Below, piece after piece: positions 1-7,300 of a stretch of 37,021 nt of DNA; the stretch's first letter is position 1; each line of letters opens with the position of its first letter. This DNA is from HGM04593 sp045654645. Its GTDB lineage: Bacteria > Bacteroidota > Bacteroidia > Bacteroidales > Bacteroidaceae. The position numbers and the translations under genes are program-made. The stretch spans positions 1 to 37,021 of the forward strand of contig JAZONR010000073.1 in assembly GCA_045654645.1 (NCBI GenBank). Direction: 5' to 3'. A model generated the notes under the pieces. That model saw only the letters and a program-made list of their open reading frames with translations, was not told where the DNA came from and searched no databases.

Positions 1-1
1 T

Positions 2-193
2 ATGCACGATGTTGATTACACTCCTGATATCCGCGACCGCATAGTGCTTGTGCCACCTACAGAATCCTATCAGGTTTGGGCTGCCGATTATGCCAATATG
101 CAATCAAGTATGATTTATGGTGAATCCATTTCTTTTAATAAACTTGTAGATAGAATGAAAGAATTGGAAAATAAGTTTAAGTATTCGAAGTAA
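2..193 (+). CDS. AbiEii/AbiGii-type nucleotidyltransferase toxin, C-terminal fragment
   Basis: Only the last 63 codons are inside the window; the gene starts before base 1, so the ATG at base 2 is probably internal. The segment has the character of the C-terminal end of AbiEii-type toxins: an aromatic W-x-x-DY-x-x-M element (WAADYANM), then a hydrophobic, acidic helix with the pattern F-x-x-L-x-x-x-M-x-x-LE. In that family the protein is a nucleotidyltransferase that acts with an antitoxin as a type IV toxin-antitoxin or phage-defence pair. The catalytic GS-x10-D-x-D motif would lie upstream and cannot be seen. The antitoxin is not in the window and would be expected upstream. Family assignment rests on C-terminal pattern only. 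Confidence 0.5.
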   Translation: MHDVDYTPDIRDRIVLVPPTESYQVWAADYANMQSSMIYGESISFNKLVDRMKELENKFKYSK

Positions 194-664
194 TTTATTT
201 TGGAACAGCACAATTCTTAATATTGTAATCATTATAAAGAAAAAAGAACCACCTCGCCGCAGTCTCTTGGGGCTGTAGCTTGGTGGCTTAATAGTTCAAT
301 GCTTTAGTCTAAGGTGCTTGACTCATAGATTACTAATATTCGCTATTCTTCCAATAAGACACGGACGCTCTTCGCCCTTTCTCAATCTTACCAGGTATAA
401 ATGAATTTTGTGTTTTATATTTAGTCGCTATGCCCCCTCTCTAAAGGCCGGACTATAGCTCTTTCTATGTATAAGGCGCTCAGGGGATTTGAGGCGGAGA
501 AAAAATGGTTGCTTTTAATTGTTTTTACATATAATATTCTATCTTTACACTAAAGCAAATGTTTCCTAATTGTTTCCTAATTTGCTTTTGAGAGTTTATT
601 AACAGGATACGCAAATCATGCATAAAAGGTTAAAAACAGTTCATTAAACCACTCGGAACAATAC

Positions 665-716
665 GGCTCAGAATATTTAGCAACAGACTCATAATCTGGA
701 GGTCCTAGGTTATCGA
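665..716 (+). pseudogene. tRNA(CAU)-like remnant
   Basis: Reads as the middle of a tRNA gene: a GCTCAG D-arm start, an anticodon stem-loop CAGA-CTCATAA-TCTG at 684-698 with anticodon CAT, a GAGGTC variable loop, then CTAGG and TTATCGA in place of a T-arm. The T-arm 3' strand is missing, and no acceptor stem can be formed with the flanks. It is therefore a decayed or truncated tRNA-Met/Ile2-like sequence rather than a working gene. The break falls in the T-loop and is followed at once by the long hairpin at 715-766. Confidence 0.35.
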
Positions 717-848
717 CTTCGTTCTATTCGTTTGCACCGGCTGCGCCGACAGCAAACAACGAAGTCAATGGGTCTCAAAAGAGACACGTGTTGTTGAGGA
801 CTTGCCCGAAAAAATCTCAAGCCCTAGATGGCCCACGAAAAGAAAAGA

Positions 849-893
849 GAGGTTAAATATCTGACAATAAGATGTTCAACCTCCTTTCTTTTT
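849..893 (+). terminator. Rho-independent terminator-like hairpin
   Basis: The stem GAGGTT (849-854) pairs with AACCTC (878-883). An inner ATCT (859-862) pairs with AGAT (870-873). A T-rich tail TTTCTTTTT (885-893) follows. It would end a plus-strand transcript from the gene-free region, since no plus-strand gene lies just upstream. Confidence 0.5.
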
Positions 894-954
894 ATGTATT
901 TTAGAGATTTCCCTAATGAGAAGGAACAATATTAATAAAGAGACAATCGATAAT

Positions 955-992
955 AAAAGGAGGTTCGTAGCATTTTTGCGGAACCTCCTTTT
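955..992 (-). terminator. Terminator of the small envelope-protein pair
   Basis: A perfect 12-bp stem AAAAGGAGGTTC (955-966) / GAACCTCCTTTT (981-992) with a 14-nt loop starts 4 bases past the stop codon of the minus-strand gene ending at 996. A T-rich run follows on the minus strand (TTTTATTATC); the plus strand also ends in TTTTATTTT, so it may work both ways. Confidence 0.8.
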
Positions 993-995
993 ATT

Positions 996-1445
996 TTACT
1001 TGTTTATAAATACGACCTTCCCGGTATTATACTCCGGAGTTGCTATAAAGGCATCAATTTCACTGTCGCTCATTGTCCTGAAGTTCTTGTATTTGGCAGG
1101 GTAACCTGAAACAGTTAATTTTCCACCGCCCAAAAACCGTTTTTTGTAGGTGAATTGAGGGTCGACTAAAACGTCGGCACCAACTTTTCTACATAGTTCG
1201 ACTATTAAATTGGCTTTCCTTTGCTCTAAAGTATTGCCGGTTATGAAATTCATTGTCCAAGTAGTAGACTTGCAGACACGTTCTTCTGCTATTTCAAGGT
1301 CGGCAGTAGATACTGCAGTTATAGTTGTTTCTACATTTACTACATTTGACTGCGTATTCGTGTTGTTTTTTTGTGCAAAGGCGGTTTGCACTCCACAGAA
1401 AAGGGAGATGCACACATATACACATATAGTAAAATGTCGAGCCAT
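996..1445 (-). CDS. Small secreted protein, paralogue of the upstream lipoprotein
   Basis: 149 residues with a clear signal peptide (hydrophobic stretch at about residues 5-22, cleavage near AFA-Q) and no lipobox cysteine, so it is probably periplasmic or exported. The mature part shares with the upstream protein a TADLE element, a GADVLVDPQF-type segment and a G-Y-PAKYKNFR motif, followed here by an extra tail of about 25 residues (EIDAFIATPEY...). Small proteins of this pattern are frequent in Bacteroidales, but I know of no function. Its start lies 13 bases after the stop of the lipoprotein gene and a terminator follows directly, so the two probably form a bicistronic unit arising by tandem duplication. 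Confidence 0.75.
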   Translation of the reverse strand: MARHFTICVYVCISLFCGVQTAFAQKNNTNTQSNVVNVETTITAVSTADLEIAEERVCKSTTWTMNFITGNTLEQRKANLIVELCRKVGADVLVDPQFTYKKRFLGGGKLTVSGYPAKYKNFRTMSDSEIDAFIATPEYNTGKVVFINK

Positions 1446-1458
1446 AACCTATCTATAA

Positions 1459-1827
1459 TTACTTCGCACCACGGAAGTTTTTGTACTTGGCAGGGCGGCC
1501 TGTTACCTCAACAGTCTTAAGGTCTGTAGAATATTTGAATTCAGGAGCGACAACAACATCGGCATTGCCATATTGTTTCAACATTGCAGCAATTGCAGCT
1601 GATTTGCAGTTGTCCAATGCGTAGTAACCGGTGCGGTCCTGAGCTGTAGTAGTGTAAGCGAATGTTACACGCTCACCAACTTCGAGGTCGGCAACGTTTG
1701 TTGAAGTAATCGCTGTCGGAACATTTACCTGAGTAGCTGTGTGAACCATACCGGCCTGATAAGTAGTACCACAAGAAGCCAAAAGCAACAAGCAAGCAAC
1801 AGGCACAATTAAAAGAAACTTTTTCAT
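1459..1827 (-). CDS. Small lipoprotein with PAKYKNFR motif
   Basis: 122 residues. The N-terminus is a lipoprotein signal: a basic MKK, a hydrophobic run and a lipobox LLAS-C, with the lipidated cysteine at about residue 19. The mature domain has VADLEVGERVTF, a stretch ending in NADVVVAPEFKY, and the closing motif VTGRPAKYKNFR that is repeated in the downstream gene. It is therefore an envelope-anchored member of a small Bacteroidales family of unknown role. The first gene of the pair, it has a candidate -7 box (TATTTTTG on the minus strand) about 93 bases upstream of its ATG. Confidence 0.8.
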   Translation of the reverse strand: MKKFLLIVPVACLLLLASCGTTYQAGMVHTATQVNVPTAITSTNVADLEVGERVTFAYTTTAQDRTGYYALDNCKSAAIAAMLKQYGNADVVVAPEFKYSTDLKTVEVTGRPAKYKNFRGAK

Positions 1828-1919
1828 AGTAATAAGTTTTTTGTGTGAGGCTCTATAAATTGATGTATCATCATAAGTGTCCAGAACCTCGTTGAGACAA
1901 CTTTGATGAATTACTTTCG

Positions 1920-1927
1920 CAAAAATA
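1920..1927 (-). promoter_or_regulatory. Candidate -7 box for the lipoprotein pair
   Basis: Minus-strand TATTTTTG fits the Bacteroidetes -7 consensus TAnnTTTG. No TTTG is found at the usual -33 distance, so support is partial. Confidence 0.35.
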
Positions 1928-2193
1928 GAAAATGTTTTTAAAATTTTATAAAAATTTGTTATAATTTTAGTAACACTAACTCATTGTTTATCAGCGGCTC
2001 AAAAATAAACAGCCGTGCAAATCGGTCCATTATTTCGATTGTTTATTGCAATCAGTTTATCTCTATTCTATGTTTACTGTTTGTTTTCTGTTATATTGTT
2101 GATTATTACATACATAAGGCTTTGAAGGAACAGAAAAAGGAATAATCTTCGACCACTCAGAGTGCATTATGTGGTCAAAAACAAGACTGGCGT

Positions 2194-2217
2194 TTTTGTT
2201 TAATCGATTAAACAAAA
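2194..2217. promoter_or_regulatory. 24-bp perfect palindrome, candidate operator
   Basis: Half-site TTTTGTTTAATC is followed at once by its exact reverse complement, with a central CG. This shape resembles operators of LacI-type or other dimeric repressors. It ends 11 bp before the -33 box of the ATPase promoter, which suggests control of that gene. Confidence 0.5.
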
Positions 2218-2228
2218 TTCAATAAACA

Positions 2229-2260
2229 TTTGCACACTGATTGAACAATTCATATATTTG
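2229..2260 (+). promoter_or_regulatory. Promoter of the AAA/DUF4143 ATPase gene
   Basis: TTTG (2229-2232), 20-bp spacer, TATATTTG (2253-2260): an exact match to the Bacteroidetes housekeeping promoter. The start codon is 28 bases downstream. Confidence 0.7.
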
Positions 2261-2288
2261 CATTGTCATTTATCAATAAAGCAGGGCT

Positions 2289-3557
2289 ATGGACAAACAA
2301 CTTTTGAAACAAATACTCCGCGACAACCAACAAGAAGTTGTCCGTTATAAGATAGAGCCACGCGAATTCAACTTTGAAGCCTTCCCTTGCTGCGTCTTGG
2401 TTGGTGTGCGGCGCTCGGGAAAATCTTATATGCTGTACCAGCGTATCCAGCAATTGCTAAACGAGGGCAAGCAGTGGGACGAGATGTTGTATCTGAACTT
2501 TGAGGATGAGCGTTTGGAGAATTTTACTGCCGAGGATTTCAACCGTCTTATCGAGTGTCATCAAGAGATGTATGGTAAACGTCCTATGCTATTCCTCGAC
2601 GAGATACAGAATATCGATAAATGGGAGAAATTTGCCCGTCGTATGGCTGATGCAAATTATACTATATATATAACCGGTTCAAATGCCAAAATGCTGTCCG
2701 GGGAGATAAATACAACGCTTGGAGGTCGTTTCCTGACAAGCGAGGTATATCCTTACAGTTTCAAGGAATATGCCAACGCGCACAGGGTTTCATTGTTGCC
2801 AAATGACCTGCTCTCAACAGAGGGACGCTCGGCCGCTGTCAGATATTTCAACGAATATCTTCACGACGGAGGTCTTCCGGCATCGGCTTTGCTGCCGGCC
2901 AAGCGCAATTACTTGAGCAGCGTGTTCCAGAAGATATATCTGGGAGATATTATTGCCCGTAATAGTATAACAAACATAGCCGGCATTCGTGTACTGATAA
3001 GAAAGATTGCCGAAAGTGTCTGCCGCCCCATTTCGTTTAACAGGATGAATAATCTGCTTTCAAGCGTGGGAGGTAAACTTAGCCTTGCCACTACCATAAA
3101 ATATGTAGAATACTGCGAGGATGCTTGGCTGTTGATGAGATTAAGGAATTATACATCGTGCCTTGCCGACAAGGAGAGCAATTGCAAGTATTATTTCATT
3201 GACAATGGCATACTTAACCTGTTCCTCATAGATAAGGACTCAATACTATTGGAAAATTTGGTGGCGTTACAGTTGTTCCGCAAATATGGCCACGATGTGG
3301 ATAACGAGAGGGTTTTCTTCTATAACAAAAACTTTGAAGTGGACTTCTACATACCCGAGGATGAACAGGCCATACAGGTTTGCTACTCATTGCGCGATGA
3401 AGAGACCCTAAACAGAGATGTTGATGCTCTTAAAAAACTACCCAAGCACCTTGAATGTCGCAGACGCATAATACTAACCTTTGACGAAGAAACAACCTTT
3501 ACCGACCAGTATGGAATAATAGAGGTTATCCCGTGCTGGAAATGGATGTTGGAATGA
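2289..3557 (+). CDS. AAA_14/DUF4143-type ATP-binding protein
   Basis: 422 residues. It has a P-loop GVRRSGKS (about residues 39-46), a Walker B strand ending in LFLDEIQNI (about 101-109), a sensor-like YITGSNA (about 127), then the GGRF element and Y-x-x-SFKEY segment typical of this ATPase group. The C-terminal part has the DUF4143 pattern: YLGDIIARN, a helical middle and a late VDFYI/AIQVCYS stretch that resembles a PD-(D/E)XK nuclease-like core. These proteins are common in Bacteroidetes, often in several copies; their biochemical role is not established. It is a single-gene unit with its own promoter, a palindromic candidate operator upstream and a hairpin after the stop. Confidence 0.85.
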   Translation: MDKQLLKQILRDNQQEVVRYKIEPREFNFEAFPCCVLVGVRRSGKSYMLYQRIQQLLNEGKQWDEMLYLNFEDERLENFTAEDFNRLIECHQEMYGKRPMLFLDEIQNIDKWEKFARRMADANYTIYITGSNAKMLSGEINTTLGGRFLTSEVYPYSFKEYANAHRVSLLPNDLLSTEGRSAAVRYFNEYLHDGGLPASALLPAKRNYLSSVFQKIYLGDIIARNSITNIAGIRVLIRKIAESVCRPISFNRMNNLLSSVGGKLSLATTIKYVEYCEDAWLLMRLRNYTSCLADKESNCKYYFIDNGILNLFLIDKDSILLENLVALQLFRKYGHDVDNERVFFYNKNFEVDFYIPEDEQAIQVCYSLRDEETLNRDVDALKKLPKHLECRRRIILTFDEETTFTDQYGIIEVIPCWKWMLE

Positions 3558-3567
3558 TTCTTCCGTT

Positions 3568-3596
3568 AGAGCGAAGTGCGCACACCGCACTGCTCT
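3568..3596 (+). terminator. Hairpin after the ATPase gene
   Basis: AGAGC-ga-AGTGCG pairs with CGCACT-GCTCT around a CACAC loop. It starts 10 bases after the stop. No T-run follows, so termination is likely but not certain. Confidence 0.5.
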
Positions 3597-3612
3597 ATAA
3601 ACAAAAAAAGTT

Positions 3613-3620
3613 TATATTTG
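3613..3620 (+). promoter_or_regulatory. Candidate -7 box for the 3686 gene
   Basis: TATATTTG fits TAnnTTTG; no clear TTTG at -33. A CCGGTT (3646-3651) / AACCGG (3658-3663) hairpin lies in the leader between it and the start codon. Confidence 0.45.
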
Positions 3621-3685
3621 TATCAACACATCACTTGGTGTGAAACCGGTTATTAAGAACCGGCACAACAGCAATATAAAAAGGA

Positions 3686-4279
3686 ATGAGAATGATTATA
3701 TCTGTTGCTTGCCTTGCCACATTGGGGCTTTTGGCATACCTGCATATAAAGAAAAAAGTTACCCGCTTCAATTTGCCAAAGGGTAAACTAAAATGGTCGA
3801 ACAAGAGGCCTCAAAATGCCAAGATGTGCTTGCCTGCTGCCTTTACAGAAACGGATGGAGAGATTCTTGGTGCTTATAGGATTAATGGGAAGACCTATGA
3901 ATCGAGCAAGGCAATGAGAATGAAGGTCTCTTTAAAGGGGGATGTTTTCTTTATCGGCAGGGAGTGGTTGAGCGACAATGGTTTTCAGCAACTGACTTTG
4001 GTCTATGATTCTAAAGCAATAGAATTCCGCGATTCTCGCAAAGCGATACGCAGAGCCTTGTGCAAAGACAAGAACGGTGCTTTCATATTGCAGTCCAACT
4101 ATCCGATGACAATGTCCGCTTTTGCTTTGGAGTGCAGCAGGTGCAGCACCAATGCAACCTATTTGGATATGGGGGAATTTGGTTACGGATACATCAAAAA
4201 CGGCTTTTTCAAAAAACCTCTCTTCATTTGGGGATACTTCACAAGGCACAAACAGACCAATTGGTTATATATAGAATAG
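3686..4279 (+). CDS. Phosphodiester glycosidase-like (NAGPA-type) secreted or anchored protein
   Basis: 197 residues. A single hydrophobic N-terminal segment (about residues 3-18) followed by basic HIKKK suggests a signal anchor or uncleaved signal. The C-terminal half has the pattern of the phosphodiester glycosidase (NAGPA/DUF2233-like) fold: a RRALCKDKNGAF strand, a SNYPMTMSAFALE helix start and a TYLDMGEFGYGYI element, where family members carry an 'ALYLDMG' motif. Enzymes of this fold cleave sugar-phosphodiester bonds, but no substrate can be inferred here. It is shorter than full-length family members and may be a divergent form. Gene alone in its unit; the stop codon lies inside the terminator stem. 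Confidence 0.6.
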   Translation: MRMIISVACLATLGLLAYLHIKKKVTRFNLPKGKLKWSNKRPQNAKMCLPAAFTETDGEILGAYRINGKTYESSKAMRMKVSLKGDVFFIGREWLSDNGFQQLTLVYDSKAIEFRDSRKAIRRALCKDKNGAFILQSNYPMTMSAFALECSRCSTNATYLDMGEFGYGYIKNGFFKKPLFIWGYFTRHKQTNWLYIE

Positions 4280-4314
4280 AGGGCAACGGCTCACAGGCCG
4301 TTGCCCTCTATTCT
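4273..4314. terminator. Bidirectional terminator between convergent genes
   Basis: A perfect 18-bp stem (4273-4290 / 4297-4314) with a 6-nt TCACAG loop; the core is GAGGGCAACGGC. It serves both the plus-strand gene ending at 4279 and the minus-strand sialidase ending at 4339. Confidence 0.85.
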
Positions 4315-4338
4315 GTTGTTACAGGCTGCGTATTGTTT

Positions 4339-7300
4339 TTACTTTATCACAACCTTGTTGCCATTTACAATGTATATGCCACGCGCGGGATTCTCAATCT
4401 TGCGGCCTGTGAGGTCATAGATAGTTTTTGCAGAGTTCTCTGCATCTACATTCTCAATGCCGGTTGAGCCGGGAAAACGGAAGCTGTAGGCTGCTGAATT
4501 CATTCCGGCACTCATTGGCAAATAGGCTTTATTGGCATTGTTGAGGAATGCTGTTCCGCCATCCTGGTTAAGTTCTGCTTTGTAAAGGCCAACCTCTCCA
4601 TCAACCACGCCAAGCACATAAGCCTCGGCATAAATCTTGGTATCTACAAGTGTACCCTCGAGGAGATTTTTCTCAATGGCTGCTGCTTCATCGCTTGACT
4701 GAACAAAGCCATAGTTGCCCAGGGGAGCCTTCACAATAACAGCCTCCTCTGCGGGAATAACACCTTCCACCTGCTCAAGTGTAACATAACCGTCATTCAC
4801 TTTGGCAACAATATAGGCCTCTACACCGGTGGGAACTGCGGCATTGAAATCGATGTAGAGTGTCGCACAACCGGCCTCGCCAACATTCAGTTCGTAAATG
4901 TCTCTCTCAAGGGTGAAGGAGATTGAAGAGCCCTCGTCTGTAGCGGAAGCGTTGTTTATCCAATAGCCCAAATTACTGTTTACATCATTGATGTAGCCCA
5001 AATTGTCCTGCGTATTGCGGAACACAAATTTATTGCTGTTGTACTCGAGCATAAAGAGCGGAGCTGCTTCATAATCAACTGCTGAAAGATGTGCCTTGTT
5101 TGACACAGCACCACCAACAGCCTTCTCGGCACCAAGTTCACGGTTCACAATCTTGTAACCGGCAAATGGATTACCCACAAAGGCAAACAAGGCTTCATCA
5201 CCACTCTGCGCCGATGTGCCGCAAGCAAACTTCTCGGTAGACTCATTGTAGTAGATATCCTTTGCGCCACGTATTTTCAGTGAATACCAGCAAGCCTTCT
5301 CATAGGAAGATGAGGGCTTGAAAGGCATATTCATCAATTCGCACTCGATAACAAATGTCTTGCCCTCGTCATCGGCAGTTGCCGCGCGTTGAGGAGCCCC
5401 CGATGTCTGCACAAAAGCAGATGAGAGAACTGGGGGGAACACATCACCAACGTAGGCAATCTCGGACTGAGAGAGCCACTCTGCACTACCGCAACGGTAT
5501 GAGTATGTAATGTTTACAGGGGCTGCATCAAAGTTTTCCACATCACCAAGAATTTCAACATACTTGCCGTTTGTAATCTGCGAGATTGTCAAAGGCACAT
5601 AGACCATTGAATAGCCACCGGGGGTCTCCTCGTAGAGGAAAGCCAAACGACCGTCCTTCTGCAGGGTGAATGTGCTGTAGCCTGAGCCTTGTGCGGTGCT
5701 TACAAGCATACCTTTCTCCCAACCATTGGCGAATGTGGCTGCATCGTTCACACCACCCTTCTGGTAGCTGTATTTGCTTGTGATATCCTTGAAGTAGAAA
5801 CCTACGTTGCGACGCACATCGCCCGTATACTCTTCAAGGCCAAAAGGCAACGACTGCAAGGCGATGTTATGGATGTCGCCATCGGCGCCAAGCACCTTGT
5901 ATGTTGTTATCTCGCCGTTTGTACCGTTCCAATCGCTTGGTGCAGAGATGTTGCTGTTTGTGCCCTCACCCCAAGAGCCTTGGCCGGTCTCAACATCAGT
6001 GTATGTAAAGATATTGTAGTAGCGGCCGTGAGGCTTGCGCGATGACATTATAACATCACCATTGGGCAGCTCCTCGCATTTAGGCTCATTTGCATTGCCA
6101 AAGTTGGGGAAAGGCATATCCTCGCGTGTGCCAAGGATGTGCCAGGTGAGACCAAAGTCATCGGAGTATGCCACGCGGTTGTGCATATCCTTGCTCCACA
6201 GAGCAGCATAGATGCGATAGTATTCACCTACTTTGATTTTAGAGCTTTGGAAGATGCGGCCCGAGCCGAAGAAGAAGCTCTGCGCAGTGTATTGGTCGGT
6301 GCTTGTTTTGTCGCCTGTCTTGTAGGCCTCGGTATCCCACAAGCTATATAACTCCTCGGTTATATCATCATAGATAGCATCGTTGCCCTCTACCACGCTG
6401 TGATAAGTTTTGCCACCGTCCTCGCTGTAGAAACGTGCTATGCGGTTAGGGTTCTCACGTGTTGCGTTACCACACAGGGTGCGACCTGTTACGCAAATGA
6501 GAAGCACACGACCGGTCTCGCGGTCTACACACACTGCAGGGTCGCCAAAGCCATCATTGTGCTGGGTTGTAATATCTCCATTCACATTATCGCTTGTGTT
6601 ACCCTCGATGATTGTTGTGCTTGCACCCCACTTTTTGCCATCGGCAGAGCCTATGCGCTGCACCAAATCGACACGACCGTTGCCAATATCGCCACCACAA
6701 GGACGGTAGTCGCTGAGTGCAAGGATACTGCCATCGGAGAGTGTTGCGATGGCGGGGATGCGGTAAGGAGGATTGTTGTGGTACCAAAGATACTGGTACT
6801 CGCTCTCCAAATCGCCTGTGAAATATACTTTCACAATAGGCTTGACCTTTACTGTGAAGCCTGTGAGAAGAACACCATTGCCATTTGCTCCTGCCAAAGT
6901 AAACGACAGGCTTTCGAGGTTCTCGTTTACAGAAGAGATTGTCTGTGCCTCACGGCTTGTTGGATAGGCTGTGCCGTTGAAGGTAAGTGTGAGGCCTGTA
7001 TCGTGGTTGTTGTTTGCAAAAGTGAATGAGTACTTCTCAATTCTGTAGCCCTGGGGAGCCGTCAATGTGTAGGTTGCCGAGCCTGCCTGGCCACTCATCA
7101 ACTGCACTGTGCTATCAACCCAGTTCATATTGTTTGCAGTGCAAGCGAACTGCAAATTGGGTTCAGAGGTACTCTTCCACAAATTGTTCCAAGATTGTTC
7201 TTTATTTGTTCCGTCTTTGTAGAGGGTGCCGTTTGTCTTATTGACAGTATATTCAACACTATTGCCCTCTTCAATGCGTGCATTCCAGCCGTGATAGGTG

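Larger units (their letters stand above)
194..915. other. Gene-free region with hairpins and tRNA-like remnants
   Basis: No convincing ORF exists on either strand. The region holds several inverted repeats: 247-284 (a T-rich tract on its minus-strand 3' side), 556-590 (AAAGCAAA/TTTGCTTT enclosing two copies of GTTTCCTAAT), 715-766 (GACTTCGTT/AACGAAGTC with an inner GTTTGC/GCAAAC), 772-785 (GTCTC/GAGAC) and 849-883. Two stretches resemble parts of tRNA genes (about 262-330 and 665-716). A promoter-like TATCTTTA lies at 540-547. The layout would fit a structured RNA of about 340 nt on the plus strand, or the scar of an element that integrated into a tRNA gene. Confidence 0.5.
1828..2288. other. 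Palindrome-rich intergenic region
   Basis: No gene. It separates the divergent lipoprotein pair (minus) and the ATPase gene (plus). It contains the lipoprotein -7 candidate (1920-1927), interleaved inverted repeats at 1986-2015, a GATTG/CAATC hairpin (2037-2053), a GACCAC/GTGGTC inverted repeat (2151-2156 / 2171-2176), a perfect 24-bp palindrome (2194-2217) and the ATPase promoter (2229-2260). Confidence 0.7.

Noticed and set aside
540..600. CRISPR-like repeat (GTTTCCTAAT twice)
   Set aside because: Only two short copies without a spacer of normal size; better explained as part of the AAAGCAAA/TTTGCTTT hairpin.
916..1104. 62-codon plus-strand ORF
   Set aside because: Runs through the terminator stem at 955-992 and lies antisense to the secreted-protein gene.
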